The notes beneath the pieces were generated by a model. The model was not told the origin of the DNA, did no database searches, and saw only the letters and a list, made by a program, of their open reading frames with translations. From Bostrychus sinensis (Eukaryota; Chordata; Actinopteri; Gobiiformes; Eleotridae), in the NCBI GenBank assembly GCA_020698575.1, contig CM036243.1, positions 28,999,403 through 29,063,402 of the forward strand: a DNA stretch of 64,000 nt, in the 5' to 3' direction. Within the stretch, counting starts at the first letter, position 1. Every line of letters starts with the position of its first letter. The translations under genes and the position numbers were made by a program. Shown in pieces: positions 1-13,318 of this stretch.

Positions 1-1159
1 GCGTTATCTTGGCTTATTGGCTAAATGTTGAACTTTAAATCATTTTAAGGTACAAGCACTGAACACTTTACCTTTTCAGGCACCTTAATAGTTGTAACTA
101 TTTTATAATTTGACTTATATTGTATTTATATGGCAGTGAGTCCAAGAAAAATTTCTATTCTAGGACAAGAGTACTCTGACTCGTGACCCTCTGCAGCTGG
201 ATTTGAGCCCTGGAGTTGCACCAAAATGAATCCACTGTCGATATGATTAAGGCCATAGTAGGCGTTTAGAAAAGGACTGTGTTAACCAATCAGAAACCTT
301 TGTAGTTTTGAAGCTTGAAAGTAAAAAGCTTCCTGATACAGACTCTGGAGGTCCTCTGTAAAAAGCAGGTTTAAATACAAGTCGAGCTGGTCACACAATA
401 GCTACAAGACAAAATAAAATACAGTGGCATGCTGGCAAAGTGGTTAGCACTGTCAGAGCTGGTCCTAGCACTCTTGGCACCATAGGCAAGATTTTAAATT
501 TCACCCTCCTACCACCATCATCACTAAAGCTATAAGCTATATTTGATAAGACTTTACTAAGCAGTAACACTGATTTTGTGCCACTCCCTGAACTGTGCCC
601 TGATGTATTTTGTAGCAGTTTTTTATGAAGTACAATACAATACAAATGTGAACAAAACAGATGTAATTTCCTGTAATCTGACGCATTTTAGATCATCATA
701 TATGGTTTTCAGCAACTACTACACTGTAATAAAAAATGGAGACTAATTATGATTTTATTTCTCATCAAGAGAACACTACAGGCTACAGAAGTCAGGACGT
801 CTGAATGTTTTATGTTTTTAGGCCTAATTTAGCTATAAACATTGTGAGGAAAGTGTCGCACACCACCGCAGTAACGTGCGCTTCAGATTGCATCTTTCAT
901 TGCTACACATTTAGTTTTCAACTATTAACTGTTTATGATTGTATCTCCATGTCTCCATGTAAGTCAATTTTCATCAAACGAAAAGTGACAAAGAACATAT
1001 CTATGGACTGAAAACTCTCCACAGTTTCTAGGTATACAGTGTTATTGATCAGGCTCCTTAAGCCTTATTGTGTGCTGACATACGGGGCAGTGGCAGGTGA
1101 CCCGCAGTCACTCTACGCCTTTAGCATTTATACCTATATCGCCTATGCCACGGGCCGTC
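1..1159. other. No gene recognised
   Basis: AT-rich sequence downstream of sorcs1. Open frames are short and lack coding-like features. Nothing is supported here. Confidence 0.6.
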
Positions 1160-1440
1160 TCACAGCAAGAACGAGTGGAGTTTGCATGTTCTCCTCGTGT
1201 CTGGATGGGTTTCCTCTGGCGCTCTTGTTTCGCCCATCAACCTAAAACATGCACAATAGGCTAATCCTCCAGCTACTGACCAGGATCCTGGCTCAACACC
1301 TGGAGAATGGTCCCTGGATGCCGCTCAGAGGTTACCCACTGCTCCTCACAGGTTGCCCCAGCAGCATTCAAGGAGGAGTCAAATGCAGAGAACACATTTT
1401 CCTACTGGGAAAAGAAAGTATACCTTAGCTTACACACTGT
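1160..1440 (+). repeat. SINE-like dispersed fish repeat
   Basis: The stretch with GGAGTTTGCATGTTCTCC and GGGTTTCCTCTGG, followed by CAAATGCAGAGAACACATTT, matches a very common fish repeat as I recall it. A second copy of this kind, split by insertions, lies at 56270-57310. Confidence 0.65.
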
Positions 1441-4400
1441 TAGGGGGAGGTAAATGATGATACGCAGTGTACAGGTAGCTTTAACATAAATGTGTTAGCC
1501 AAGCAGTCTTTGTTAGCACTACCATTGCCATTGTCATGATCATTATTCCTACTGCACTGCTAACCACAGCTATTTTAGGAAGTGGATAAATAGTAAGCTT
1601 TAATTGCTTATATCCTCTCTGCTCTATCACTCACTTCAACATCATTATATTCTGCTCTGAAACTAGTTGAGGTTATATTATTTTGCAGAAAATAACATCT
1701 CCATCTTTAATGACTCCATCTGAGATTCTTATTACTATTTATGAGTGCAGCCTAAAGTGTCCACATTCAAAGTAAAATTAGGAGAGCGCTGCTTTTTGGA
1801 AGTTAAATGTTGAGTGACAACTTACAGTAGCTGTAATGGGAGAAGCATACACATAAAGTGGCCCATTAAAAGTGTTGAAGTATTTTGTAGAAAACATATA
1901 TGCATGACTTTGGGAAGTAGAGTGATAGAGCCAATGTAACATAGGCCTCTTTAAAGTCACAGTCAAATTAGAAACGGTTTGTAGAGTTGGATTTACAAAT
2001 ACCATAACAATGATAAACATAGCTTATGAACAATGGTGTAGTGAAGTTTACAAACAAACAAAAAAAGATTTTTCTGTGATGATTGTAGTTTTGAATGATG
2101 ATATTTACTTTCTTGTTGTACTAACTTTTTGGCATTCAATTACATACTATTTCCAATACAAAAGGCACTTTCTGCACATATTTCTATGTTCAGAGTTTTG
2201 TGTTATTTGATTTTTGATCCTGTGTAACTTGGATAACAACAATTAAAATGAAGACCTAACAACTGGATTTCTCCTTGCTATGTGCACTGTTTAAGATGAT
2301 ATATAAATTGTTAAAAGCAAAACAAACAAAAGAAGATAATCTACCAATGTCATGAGTAAAGCATAAGTACCACACTCTGAATTTTACTCACCTGGCAAAC
2401 AAGTTGACTTGCAAAGTCTTACTTGAGCTATCCAGGCCCATTGACAGGTTTGCTGGGGCCCATTATAATAGAATATATAGGAAGAGGGACCATTTCTGGG
2501 CCCCTCTGACCCTGAGGCCCAGGACAATAGACCCCTTTGCCCCCTCCCCCTGTTGACTGCCCTGGAGCCATCGATGTTCATATATTTATGTTTAAAGTCA
2601 AACAACTGTCTAGAGTTTAATGAATGAGTTTAAATAGGACACAAGAAGAAAAAGCAAAGTTTAAACAACCTGGTAAAAATCATTTTTTTAAAGAATGAAG
2701 GACAAACACTACCACGCAGAACTATGCAACTTTCTTTGCTGTTTTGGTCACATTTTTCTTTACAGAGCTCTCCCTAAATTTTGGAATAAAGCACTATGAT
2801 AAAAACTCACAAGTTCGATTGACTCGATTGTGTGACCCCTCACTTGACTTGACTCTTGTTTACTCTTCCACGTAAAAAAGGTTTCCTCTGACTTTTGGCT
2901 TGTCTGCAATAACAAACATCTAAGAAATAAAGCCATTGCTGGCTTGATGTTTGGCTAACTGAGATGTGCAGCTGTCTTGGGACATCCAAGACTTTAAGGA
3001 CACTGAGTTGGTTCTCCCAATCTTGCAAAGCTGGTTTGTACCAAGGTAAGCCAGGTGGAGGTGCAGGGAGCTTTATTCATCCTGCAGCAACTTCTTTAGT
3101 CATCACACTGACTCTGTTTAGTTAGGGTCAAAAAGCTGCATAGTTTGTCTTTAAAATGGACCTCTAGACAAAAAAAAAAAAAAAAAAAAAAAACTTCCAC
3201 TGATATCGGTCAGGTATAACAATTTAAGATATGCAACCAGACATAAGTAATTTTTGGGGCGAGGATTGGGAGATAATAAAATGAGAACACATATAACAGA
3301 CGTATTTCCATTTAATAAATATGATTGTAAATGCATAAAACAATTACACACAGCACAGTTGAGGTCAAACAAAAACACTGTTACACCTTACCGTCTGTTC
3401 TTATAGAAAAGCTGTACAGTAATAAAACTTTTTTTGTGTGTTATTCATATTTCTCTACAAAAATAATAATCTGGCTAATTCTGCAGGGAGGAGGAATCAG
3501 GGAGGAAGAGAGGGAGAGAGAAGACCAAAGCTCAATTACACTTTTACACCGCTGTATCCAAGTTTGATCCAAGAGCTATACATCCTGTCGCTTTTCAACC
3601 AAATACCAGAAGTCAGGAGCTCTTTACCCATTGACAAATTACTCAACAAAGAAGAATACTAGAGGCAAAACAACAAAACGATCTTGCTTTTTGTACAGTA
3701 CATTTTGAACTGCACCTGTCTCTCATTCCTTTACTGTTTAGTTTTAATTGAAAGATGCTCATTAGCTTAACATATTGGTTAATTTACATAATTTTATGAT
3801 TTACAATGAAACATATAATAATCCCACAATGCATTTATAGAGCAGGTATTACTTAGAACATTATTTAATCCCATTTATGCATAAAAAAAAGAAGTTACCA
3901 CATTTTGGAGTGGGTGAGAGATGAAGCAGTGAGATGAAGCATGTTTCATTTTGTTTTAAAATGCTATTTTGGCATATACTTATGAAATTATTTCAGTAGT
4001 GTAATCCACAAAATGATGTGCATTACATGGATTCAGTACACACAGCGTGAAATCTTTCACACATTTTTTTTTTCATTTAAATTTGATTATATATAGTTAT
4101 TCTAATTTGTTTTTTTTTAAACTGCAAGACATATTAATCAACACTGAATAAAAAAAAAAAAATGCTTCAAATAGTCACTGTGTTTAATTAAACTATAATA
4201 TACAAAAAAAAAAAAAAAAAAAAAAAAAGATCTAAATCTATCTACTTTTGGGAGGATGGACCTGTTTCTTTTCTTTTTATATTTCAAGCGCTCACATTTA
4301 TTAAAAAAAAAAAAAGTCAATCTTGGACCTAAAAAGAACTGCCATAATGTAAAAGTATATGCTTACATAGTTTGTTTGTCCATCATTGTTCAAACATCCT

Positions 4401-7286
4401 GGGCCTGTCGTAGTTTAGTTCAGCAAACACTCTTCCACCATTCCAGGCCTCTGTAGTTTACTGCTAAATTCTGCAAAAACAAAAGGACTGCTCACATCTT
4501 AAGCATCCAATTAGACTGACTGCTTATGATCGGTGCCATTAGTCTTCAAGTACCATTACCGTCATGTGAAACGCTGCTGTTTCCAACTAATTAGGCAGAT
4601 GGCGCTATACAAAATTGTGTGTCTCTTTGTGAGTTCTGCCCAGCTGGTGTCATGAACATCTGTGTTTAAACCATCAAGTTTTTATCACTGTTGTGCAACA
4701 GCTTGATAATGGCTATGAAGAGACATTTGAATTGAAATGTAGGACAATTTCTTGATTAATTAAAACTATTATTTATTTATTTATTATTGATTTATTAACA
4801 AAAGACTAATGGACAGTTAAATAGACTAGTGAATCATTTTAAAGACATTAGCTTTAAACTGTTGTTTAGTAACATAGATATTTGGTGGTAGATACAGTTG
4901 TTTCCTGATTGGTGCACCAGATGTTTTGGGAGAAAAGTGAATGAAAGCCTGTATTTTGCGACAGGAACAAAAAACAAAAATACTATTTGCAAAAGAAATG
5001 AGGTTATACTGTATCAGAGCAGAGCACTTCCAGACCACTGTGCACCTTCAAGAACATTGCAGTTTGCATAAATGGCCAGTAGTGGGCAGTCTGACATTTT
5101 GTAACAATAAAACCAAGTCAGGGTAAACAAAAACAGCTGAATATTGTATTTATCTATGGCATAATTTCTACATTGGACAGCATCTAAACAACAATCATAT
5201 TTTATTTTGAACCAAGCTGCAGTGCTGTGTTATTGACAGCACAAGCTTCAAATAAGGAAGGGAGCTGAGTTTTTACTCCTGAATCTTCCTGCTGAAGTGG
5301 AGCATTTCAGCAAAATTCACTCGTCAAGGCTGTTTAGAAGCTGCCAAAACAGCAATATGATAAAATGCACTGTTTTGCAAACCCACTTCACCTGCTTTAC
5401 TTCACACTGAGACGCAACCCTCTTTCTCTGCACACCGTGGAAACCTATAAGACACTTGCAACTCACATTTTAGCACCCGTTTAGTTCTATTTAGGATGGT
5501 TCAGTGTTATATTTAGCCATATTCAATACATAAATAACAGTTACCTGACCAACCACCCACCAACCCTGCTTCTGAAGTTTCTATAGCCTAACATAATAAT
5601 GAGCACTTCAGCGCAGGGTGAGACTTTAGCCTGAATGTGTCACCAACCTTGTTCAGCTTTAGGCTCCATTGACCACATTATGTATTCCTCAAATAATCTG
5701 GCAGAGCAGCCTTATTGTGTCACAAATATCCATAAAAAAAACTGTCCCATTACTCCCAGTCTTTGTGTCTTGACTCTGCCATGATTTGGACTCTCCCATA
5801 AAGCGGCTGTATTAAAAATCTGAGCTTTGATACATTGTCCTCTCCCTCTATTACTCTAATAGGCGTATTATGCTATTGCATTGCTTATAAAATACGTATC
5901 CATTAGGATTACATAGTTTTAACCTAAGCAAAATAATGAACCAGGCGTCAAGAGTCCTTGTGTTTCTTTGTACTTTCCTTTTCTTTTTCCTCCATCTGTT
6001 ATTGCTATGTTACCACTAAATCCTGATTTGTATGTTTTTATTGAGTAGCTTTTGGTTAGGTCTTCTGTGGGTGACAAAATTTTATTATACTGTATCTTTT
6101 CATTCTTGAAACTTCTTCTACTCTCAACTTGGTAGATAACAGAATTTCCCAACAAAAACTATTGTTTTACATAGACTTTCACTTTATCCTTATACAGTAT
6201 CAGGCAGGCATAAACTCTAGATGGCACAAGGTTAGCATTAGCAGTGACTTTGGCTGACTTTGCTCATTTTAAAAAGTCAATTGTGATTTCAAATAAACAA
6301 GCCAAAAGCCAAAAGCCAAACCTTTAGTATCAAATAAACAGGTTTTCCTACTTTTTGTTCCTACACATCATTAGACATACATAAAAGTACTATTCTATCT
6401 GACTAGTATGTTTCATGTTACCTTGCTTATGTTAAAACTTTGAAATCCCAATGGATAATTATTTTATATGCAATTTAATAGTTAAAATTAGGTTTACATA
6501 TTTTTGGAATAGTGGTTTTTGGGGACTTCTTTCTTTATCTGTATATCATTTAACTTCTGATCACTGGGTTTTTCAACACAGCCTTTTGTAATGTTGCAAA
6601 CAAACTATTTTATAAATGTTAATAGTTCATAACAATACCATAATTATTAGATCAAAAGCAACAATTAAGTGAAATCAAACCCTGTATTTTTGTTAATAAA
6701 ACAACATCTGAAAAGGAAACAGTTTGAGTATAAAATATGTATTGTGCCATAAATCATCTTTCCAGGAGACATTGGACCAAAAGCCTTGAAGTACGCTATT
6801 ACATTTTATATAACAGCATTTCTGTTTAGTATGACATTTGTTATTAAAGTACACAAAGTTTCTAACATAGACATTCATGATTTACAAAATAAATGTGTAT
6901 TTCACTCTGACAACATACTTCATAAAAGTATATTTATATGAATAAATAATACACTACTGCTGTTAGCGTCGTCGAACAGCAAACCAAGCGGAAATATGTA
7001 AGCAAAACCAAAATATTGTTGCTTAGTACATTTCCCCCTCTCTCTAAAGTCATGCTGGAGTCCCAACTGGATTATTTATCTGTCTTTATAAATAAATGTA
7101 ATCTTCAAAAATTCATCGACATAATGTTAAAAGATGAACCTGTACACAGTCTTGTTCTGGTGTGAACGGAGCACAGTATGTCAGCGGGGTCCAACATGCA
7201 CAGGTATAAAGCTTGAAACCATTGTGTCCCGAAATGGTAAAAAAATATCCATGACACAGCTGGAGCGGTACATCCAGTCCATGAGA
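1441..7286. other. sorcs1 downstream flank / probable 3' UTR plus intergenic DNA
   Basis: No coding sequence is supported. The part next to 7286 should be sorcs1 3' UTR. Poly(A)/poly(T) runs occur near 3169-3192, 4072, 4147, 4204-4228 and 4304. The stretch 2395-2575, with GGCCCATT and a right side ending TTGACTGCCCTGG, resembles a worn hAT-type repeat. A definite polyadenylation site could not be picked. Confidence 0.5.
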
Positions 7287-7351
7287 TCAGACGATGTATG
7301 TGGGGAGCTCTGTGGAAAATTTCACATGATGTACATGAGGTTTCATACATC
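7287..7351 (-). CDS. sorcs1: sorcs1 terminal coding exon, tail end and stop
   Basis: Acceptor ctcgccccctgcag|GA with a strong pyrimidine tract. In the phase left by exon k it reads (G)CMKPHVHHVKFSTELPTYIV and TGA. The end STELPTYIV aligns with the STKEIPTYVNV end of the mammalian tail isoform that shares the YAQM exon. The match is short, but splice phase, position and the whole-transcript length (514 codons including the stop) all agree. A 3' UTR should continue to the left; its end was not placed. Confidence 0.82.
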
Positions 7352-7454
7352 CTGCAGGGGGCGAGAGAGCACAGGAAAAAAAAAAAAAAAAAACGTCAGA
7401 ACACATCACTCCATTATCTCCTTTTATTCATTTCTTCAACATATTTCTGTTAAA

Positions 7455-8230
7455 GGGCCTATATTTTTTTTTTTTTGTGTCTTTGGAATTAATTTAGGAC
7501 ACATCTAGATCAGCATCTTATGTGTTGTTTGTCAGAAAACAGTAATTATTGAAAAAACTTCATTTGATTTTGTGAGAAACACTGAGATTAGGTCCCTGTC
7601 ACTTTAAGAGCCCTCCCTCCCTGCTGGCCCACTGCTGTTACTTCAGTGCTCCCCACAAAAACATGTGCTGAGTGTTTGAGTGTTTTCCGCTGCAGGTCAG
7701 GGGTGAGTTTGTTTGATTGCTGCGGGGGAGTTGTGAGCTGTAGCAGTGCTTCCTGAACAGAACAGGACCATGAGGGGGAGGGACGTGGTCAGGTGGAAAA
7801 GCCAGACACTGGTGAAAAGAGCTGTTCTGGCCTCTCACAAACTCAGTGTAAAAGAATAGACGATTACTCAAACATGCACAACTGAATCAAAAACATGTCT
7901 CCAGGTATGGTTTTGATGAGGAAACAACATTAGAACATGGTAGAAAGCTCAGAAAAGTAGATTTTGCATAAAGGGTTTGCAGTGAGTAGAGCCAGTCACA
8001 GCAACTTTGGACCAGAGGGGGAAGAATGGTAGAGAGAACCCAAAGGAACACAGACAGGACATGCCAACTCTGCACAAAACTTTCTAAGCTGGGAAGCAGG
8101 ACTGCTTACCACACCATGCGCCCTTGTCTGCCCTTGTCTGCCCTTTTCTTCTATATTTTATGACCTTTTTTTCTATCTATAGGTCAGAAAACACACCTTT
8201 TTCTAAAATAGTGAAGATTTTCAGAAACAG
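7455..8230. repeat. Diverged relatives of the 9130 repeat family
   Basis: AAAGGGCCTATATTTTTT at 7455 and CTCCAGGTATGGTTTTGATG with GAACATGGTAGAAAGCTC near 7900-7950 are related to the 9130-9466 element. The rest of the stretch shows no gene. Boundaries are approximate. Confidence 0.4.
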
Positions 8231-9129
8231 TTTTACTGACGATTATGGGTTGACAAACAACGGAAATGCAAAATATGTAAAACTTTGAGAGGAGTCTTGG
8301 AAAAACTCTCCCATACATTGGATAAAGCTATGCAAACTATTTCAGAAGATTATGTCAAGTTATGATATTTGTTGGCCAAATGTTTACACTGTTATCACAA
8401 GTACAAATAACTTTAATGTTTTGGCGATCCTATCCATGTTACAACCCTCTCCATACATTTAGGCTGTTAAATATGATCTCTTGTGATGGTATTTATAACG
8501 TTTCTGCCAGCATTTCACTCCAATTGATTTCTCAATGCCGCTGGCCTGACTTTTAATTTATTTTATAATTTAAGATTGTAATTTTAAACAGCGCAAATAC
8601 AGGTGGCCCATAACGTGTCACTATGAGCCACAGGCTACATGCAGCTGTTCACACTGTAACCATTTAAAGGCAATGCACCTGGTGTTTGTGTTGAGTTTTA
8701 CAGTAAACACACCACCCAGAGATTACATGAACCAGACCAGGACCGCCTCCTGTGAACTGTCTCTGAAGTTTTTTTTTTTTTTTTTTGCTGTGATCAGCAT
8801 GTTCACACCTGCTTCAATGTACGCAGTGATTCAATTAACATAAACTACAGATGCAAGTGAAAACAACATGCATCATTTCTACAGTAAAAATAGCTTCACT
8901 ATAGAAATGTTAAAGGTTGTTGAAGAGGAGCACACAGGTTAGTGTACAGTATGAAGAATGAACAACAACATATAGCAACAAGTGCAGTTACAGCAGATAA
9001 TAGGCTGATGTGTGAATACAATTAATTTAAGTATAAAGCAAAGATACAGTTGAGAAAAATACAAAGCGATACAAAATACACAAGAGTACACAGAATGGTG
9101 TGATGAATATAAAAATGATGGTACATTAC

Positions 9130-9466
9130 AGGTCCTATATTATGCTTTTTTCAGGCTTTTTGAATTTTTGGACACCTTTGCATTAGTGTTTCATGTTTTA
9201 TAACTTAAAATAATGTAAATGTATAGTAAACCTTTTTTTGGGGAGCCATTTGCACAGAATGCTTGGATTAGGTGTCTGTCTAGACAGAGTATAACATGGC
9301 CATTTAGCATGGCTTTTAGCAACATGACGCTAACAGATAGACAAATGAGCTTAGTGGTTCATAGTAACAGCAAAACACAACTCCAGGTATGTTTTTGAGG
9401 TGAAAACAACATTATAACATGGTTAAAAGCTCAAAAAAGTCAATTTAGCATAATAGAGGACCTTTA
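9130..9466. mobile_element. Short non-autonomous DNA element with AGGTCCTATATTATGC ends
   Basis: The left end AGGTCCTATATTATGC is mirrored at the right by GCATAATAGAGGACCT. The interior has CTCCAGGTATGTTTTTGA and AACATGGTTAAAAGCTC, motifs that recur near 7900, 35730, 50150 and 51650-51720. It is therefore one copy of a local repeat family and shows no coding capacity. Confidence 0.6.
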
Positions 9467-10112
9467 AGGTCATGATTCTCTTTTTTTATTATTTTTTTCT
9501 AAAACATCTATGTGCATATGTATTATAAAATAAGTTTCACCATCCCACTTAATTTAAAAAAATATTTAGTTAAAAAAAAAAAAAATCTGAAGATTTAAAC
9601 AATTTTCAACCTCCAATTGATCAATTTTTGGGTCCCAACCTGCCAAGATACATAAAAAAATAAAACAAATTGGAGAACAAACTGGTTTATAATCTTGAAA
9701 ACTGGCACTGATGAAACAATTTATTACTACAAATCATGAGAAATTGTTTGATATTTTGTTATGCTGTGGCTTGGTTGAGGTTGTAGCCCATTTAAAATCT
9801 CTAAAACAACACAAATCATTTGATTTTTTTATTTAATCAATAACCATTCTGAGTCACTCTTAACAAAGAATGTTAAATGTAAAATATAAAATAAAAATTA
9901 AAAAAAAGTAAAAATACCAAATGCTCTAGCTCTAGTAGAGTATACAGTAGTCCTTTAGGGACCATTCACCTCTTGATCGGCCCATTTCACCACTGAGGAA
10001 CACACAAAACAAAAAGATGATAATGGAACATGCACGGGCAGTGATATATGACATAAGCAAGCAACGGATGGATTATGGAAAAGACCAATACTTAGCTGCA
10101 TGGGATATTTAC

Positions 10113-10270
10113 CGATGGGCCGCGAGTTGAACTCTGTGTCCAGAATCTCCAAAGAGTGCACCATGTCCCGTTGTGAGCCGGGCGTGGCCTCTGTTGGATT
10201 AGCTGGACTCATCATTTCTTGTTCTTTTTCGTTCTGCATCTGCGCATAGACGTTGAGGCCTGGGATCTTC
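10113..10270 (-). CDS. sorcs1: sorcs1 exon k: cytoplasmic tail with YAQM sorting motif
   Basis: 158 bp, acceptor ttcctcaag|G, donor ATCG|gtaaat. It encodes (R)KIPGLNVYAQMQNEKEQEM, then MSPANPTEATPG and LEILDTEFNSRPI plus one base. YAQM is a YxxPhi-type endocytic signal kept in SorCS tails. If the donor is skipped, the frame stays open for about 50 more codons before a stop at 9955-9957, giving a different tail end. The adjacent intron carries a minisatellite-filled element that ends only 45 bp upstream of the acceptor. Confidence 0.95.
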
Positions 10271-10315
10271 CTTGAGGAAAGATTTACAGTGAGGCAAAGG
10301 GACAGCAATAACCTG

Positions 10316-11423
10316 CACTGTGGTTCTCAAACTGTTCACGACAAGTACCAGCTCGGAGAAGATACCAGCTTTAACTGACTAAGAGGAGTGTTACTGCATA
10401 AGGACAAAACAGGGACTGGGTCAGGTCTAAATAAGGTCTAAATCTGGTCTAAACCAGGATTAAATCAGAGATAAAGGAAGTCTAAACCAAGACATAAACA
10501 GGACTATTTTACATAGAACTTAACCAGGGCAAAGCCAAGACTAAACCAAGACTAAACCAGGACATAACCAAGACTAAATGAGAACTTAACCAGGTCTAAA
10601 CCAAGACATGACCGGGCTAATCTAGAATTTAACCAAGACTGAGCTAAGACTAAACCAGGACTAAACCAGGTCTAAACCAGGTCTAAACCAAGACATAACC
10701 AGGACTAAACCAGGTCTCACAAAGACATAACCAGGACTAAACCAGAACCAAGCCAGGTCTAAACCAGGATTAAATCAGAACTAAACCAAGTCTAAACCAG
10801 GACATAACCAGGACTAAACTAGAACTAAACCAGGTCTAAACCCAGGCATAACAATGACCAAACTGAAACTAAACCACAACATAACCAGGATTAAATAAAA
10901 TACCTAAACCATGACTAAACCAAAACCAAACCAGGTCTAAGCCAAAGCATAAATATGACTTAACCAGTGATAAACCAGTACTAAACCAGGATATAATCAG
11001 AACATAACTAAGACATGACTAGGACTAATCTAGGACTAAACCAGGTCTAAGCCAAAACTAAACAATTACATATCCAGGTTTAATCTAGAACTTAATCGGG
11101 ACTAAACCAAGACATAACAAGAATTAAACTACAACTAAACTAGATCTAAACCAGGACTAACCAGGATTAAACTAAAACTATACCAGGTCTAAACCAAAAC
11201 AAAACCAGTTCTAAACCAGAGCATAACCAAATAACCACAACATAAGGAGGACATGACCAGGACTAATGTAGGACTAAACCAGGTCAAAACCAGGATGAAA
11301 CCATAATAAAACTGAATCTAAACTCTTAAAATAAATCTGAACTGCAAAATACTCCCAACTCCCACTAGAATAAGACCATGTACCACTAATGGTACCCGTA
11401 CCACAGTTTGAGAACCACTAGTG
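10316..11423. mobile_element. hAT-like element filled with a CTAAACCAGG minisatellite
   Basis: The ends are inverted copies: left CACTGTGGTTCTCAAACTG, right CAGTTTGAGAACCACTAGTG. Between about 10420 and 11330 the sequence is almost wholly degenerate 11-12 bp units such as CTAAACCAGGT and ATAACCAGGA. TGGTTCTCAAAC ends are typical of non-autonomous hAT elements. No clear target-site duplication remains. It lies 45 bp upstream of the acceptor of the sorcs1 YAQM exon. Confidence 0.65.
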
Positions 11424-12008
11424 CTAGAAACAAGAACAGCAAGAACATGACCTGGAGATCCCTTTGCTAAGAATAACCCTATGTTTATTAGCATAATGTT
11501 TTCATAAAGGATTATATGTTGCTAATATCCCGGGACTGATGGCGTTGTGCATGTAAATTAGCATCTATTCATGTGATAAAAGCTAAACGTTTCATTCTGC
11601 GCTTGTCTGCAGATCTTTTTCACCTCCTGTGCCCTTTTCTTTTGAAACTGCACCTTGGCGCAGAGAAATAATTTAACATTTCGGAAAGGTCAACCGCTCG
11701 GATATAAAGGGCTTAATATTGATAGCAACTGAAGGCTGACTGACATTTCTTTAGCAAGGTCTGACCCGACAAAAGACAGAATTTTTCAAACAATCCCCGC
11801 CGTCTAGCGAGGGCAAGACCAATTGTGTTCACCGGGAAGCTGTGGGATCGCCGGTGCAGACTTTTGACAGCCGGCTATCAAGCCCCTCTGCACAGCCCGA
11901 CAGGCATCTTTTGTTTACCAAGCTGTCAGGACGCGCTCAGACACCTCGCTGCTCTGTGTACGCCTGTGATGACTCTATAGCAGACTTGACATTTCATGAA
12001 CACTTTAC
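11424..12008. other. Unique-looking intronic block, possible conserved noncoding element
   Basis: From about 11560 to 12000 the sequence has balanced base composition, no simple repeats and no transposon ends, unlike its AT-rich surroundings. No exon is supported. It could be conserved regulatory DNA; this is inference from texture only. Confidence 0.3.
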
Positions 12009-12114
12009 CTCTTGAATTTGTAGATGACAAATACAGCTAAACCCGCGACCACTACTGATAGAAGCATTAGCATTGCGGAGCCACTGTGGGTCTCGCTGGT
12101 GTCCACAAGGGGCG
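12009..12114 (-). CDS. sorcs1: sorcs1 exon j: transmembrane helix
   Basis: 106 bp, acceptor gtctctgcag|CG, donor AAGAG|gtaaag. It encodes (A)APLVDTSETHSGS, then AMLMLLSVVVAGLAVFVIYKFK and two bases of an Arg codon. The hydrophobic stretch of about 20 residues followed by YKFKR is the single membrane span and stop-transfer signal; this block is nearly identical to mammalian SorCS1. In mammals the tail exons after KFKR are alternatively spliced. Confidence 0.97.
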
Positions 12115-12559
12115 CTGCAGAGACAGGGGAGACATAAAACGGTTGCAGCGTCAACAAAACATCCAAAACACAAGCTGTATTTAGCCTAAATGAACCATGC
12201 AACGAGCAGTCAACAGCATATAACACCTCTAAAATATGGATTTAATAATCAGTAGTGTGGACTTCCTTACTCTTATCTTATTAGCCCCTTTAGGACAGTA
12301 GCAGCATCCCCAAAAGGAAGAGGCACACATACTTGTACCGGTGCTCACTCTCTGAATGTCTCTGTGTAGCTAAATGGGAGGAGCCAATCAGACACAGAGT
12401 GGGTTGGATTAGTTTATGGGGGGACAAATGTAGTTAAAATAATCCTGACTACCCCCTAGAAATGTTTTTTTTTTTCCTAATAGTCTACATGTCAGCCCTA
12501 ACAAAACGTTCTCACCCAAGGCTTAATATTGTCAACGGGACATCTCACGCTACAGGGAA

Positions 12560-12836
12560 TGATGATAAAAAGGTTGTTTCAGTGTTATGCTGCTAAAATC
12601 TGAAACAGTCTTTCTGCAGATGTTAAACAAGTCTCTACTCTGACAATGTCCAAGCTAAAAACAGTACTTTTCTATCTCTGCATATGACATCTGAAAATGT
12701 TTATCTGCATTTCTTCTTAAATTAATTTGTTAGTTATGTTTTAATTTGGATTTTTGCTGTTTTTATTTGTAATTCGTTTTTTTCTGTAAAGTACTTTATT
12801 TGTGCTATACCTGTACAAATAAACCTGCCTTGACTA
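12560..12836 (+). mobile_element. LINE 3' tail, L2/Rex-like
   Basis: The stretch ending TGTAAAGTACTTTATTTGTG, then a short spacer and ACAAATAAACCTGCCTTGAC, is the typical 3' end of fish L2-type LINEs. A fragment of such a tail in the opposite direction lies at 60265-60345. No reverse transcriptase part was seen. Confidence 0.6.
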
Positions 12837-12879
12837 AACTGTACGTGTAATAACAGTTTTTGCAACAATATTTTACGTA

Positions 12880-13318
12880 TCGATTATAATTGTTTTAATA
12901 CGATTCAAGAACAATACTGGCTAATTTGGAACAACACGATTTGATACGATTGAACATTTTCATATTGATACAGCAACTTTTTGCCAAAAATCATAAAGGT
13001 TTACTCTCAAATGTAGCATTGCAGCCATGGTTATGTCCAGCAGACAGAGAGCACAAAAAAGTTTAATATAACCTTTATTTCATTAAAAACACAAAAATTA
13101 CATTCAAAAAGCCATATCTGGTTTTATTTTAACATGCAAATTTCCAATATTGATATTTCAGATATTATCGATCAATATTTCATGTATATTGATATACCCT
13201 TCATAGAAAAACGATATGATTCAATACAAGGTAATGTGTATCAATATATTGTAGTTGTATCGTAGAGGGAAAAAAAATTGATACATCGATATAGTTACTG
13301 TATCGTTACAGCCCTATT
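12880..13318. repeat. Degenerate DNA-transposon fragment with GATAC-rich ends
   Basis: The right side reads ATACATCGATATAGTTACTG, then TATCGTTACAGCCCTA, a common fish repeat end in reverse. Many CGAT/ATAC/GATAT words fill the interior. The left end was not found. Confidence 0.4.

Noticed and set aside
7134..7508. A 124-codon plus-strand frame
   Set aside because: It is antisense to the sorcs1 terminal exon, runs into a poly-A stretch (polylysine) and a poly-T stretch (polyphenylalanine), and shows no family resemblance.
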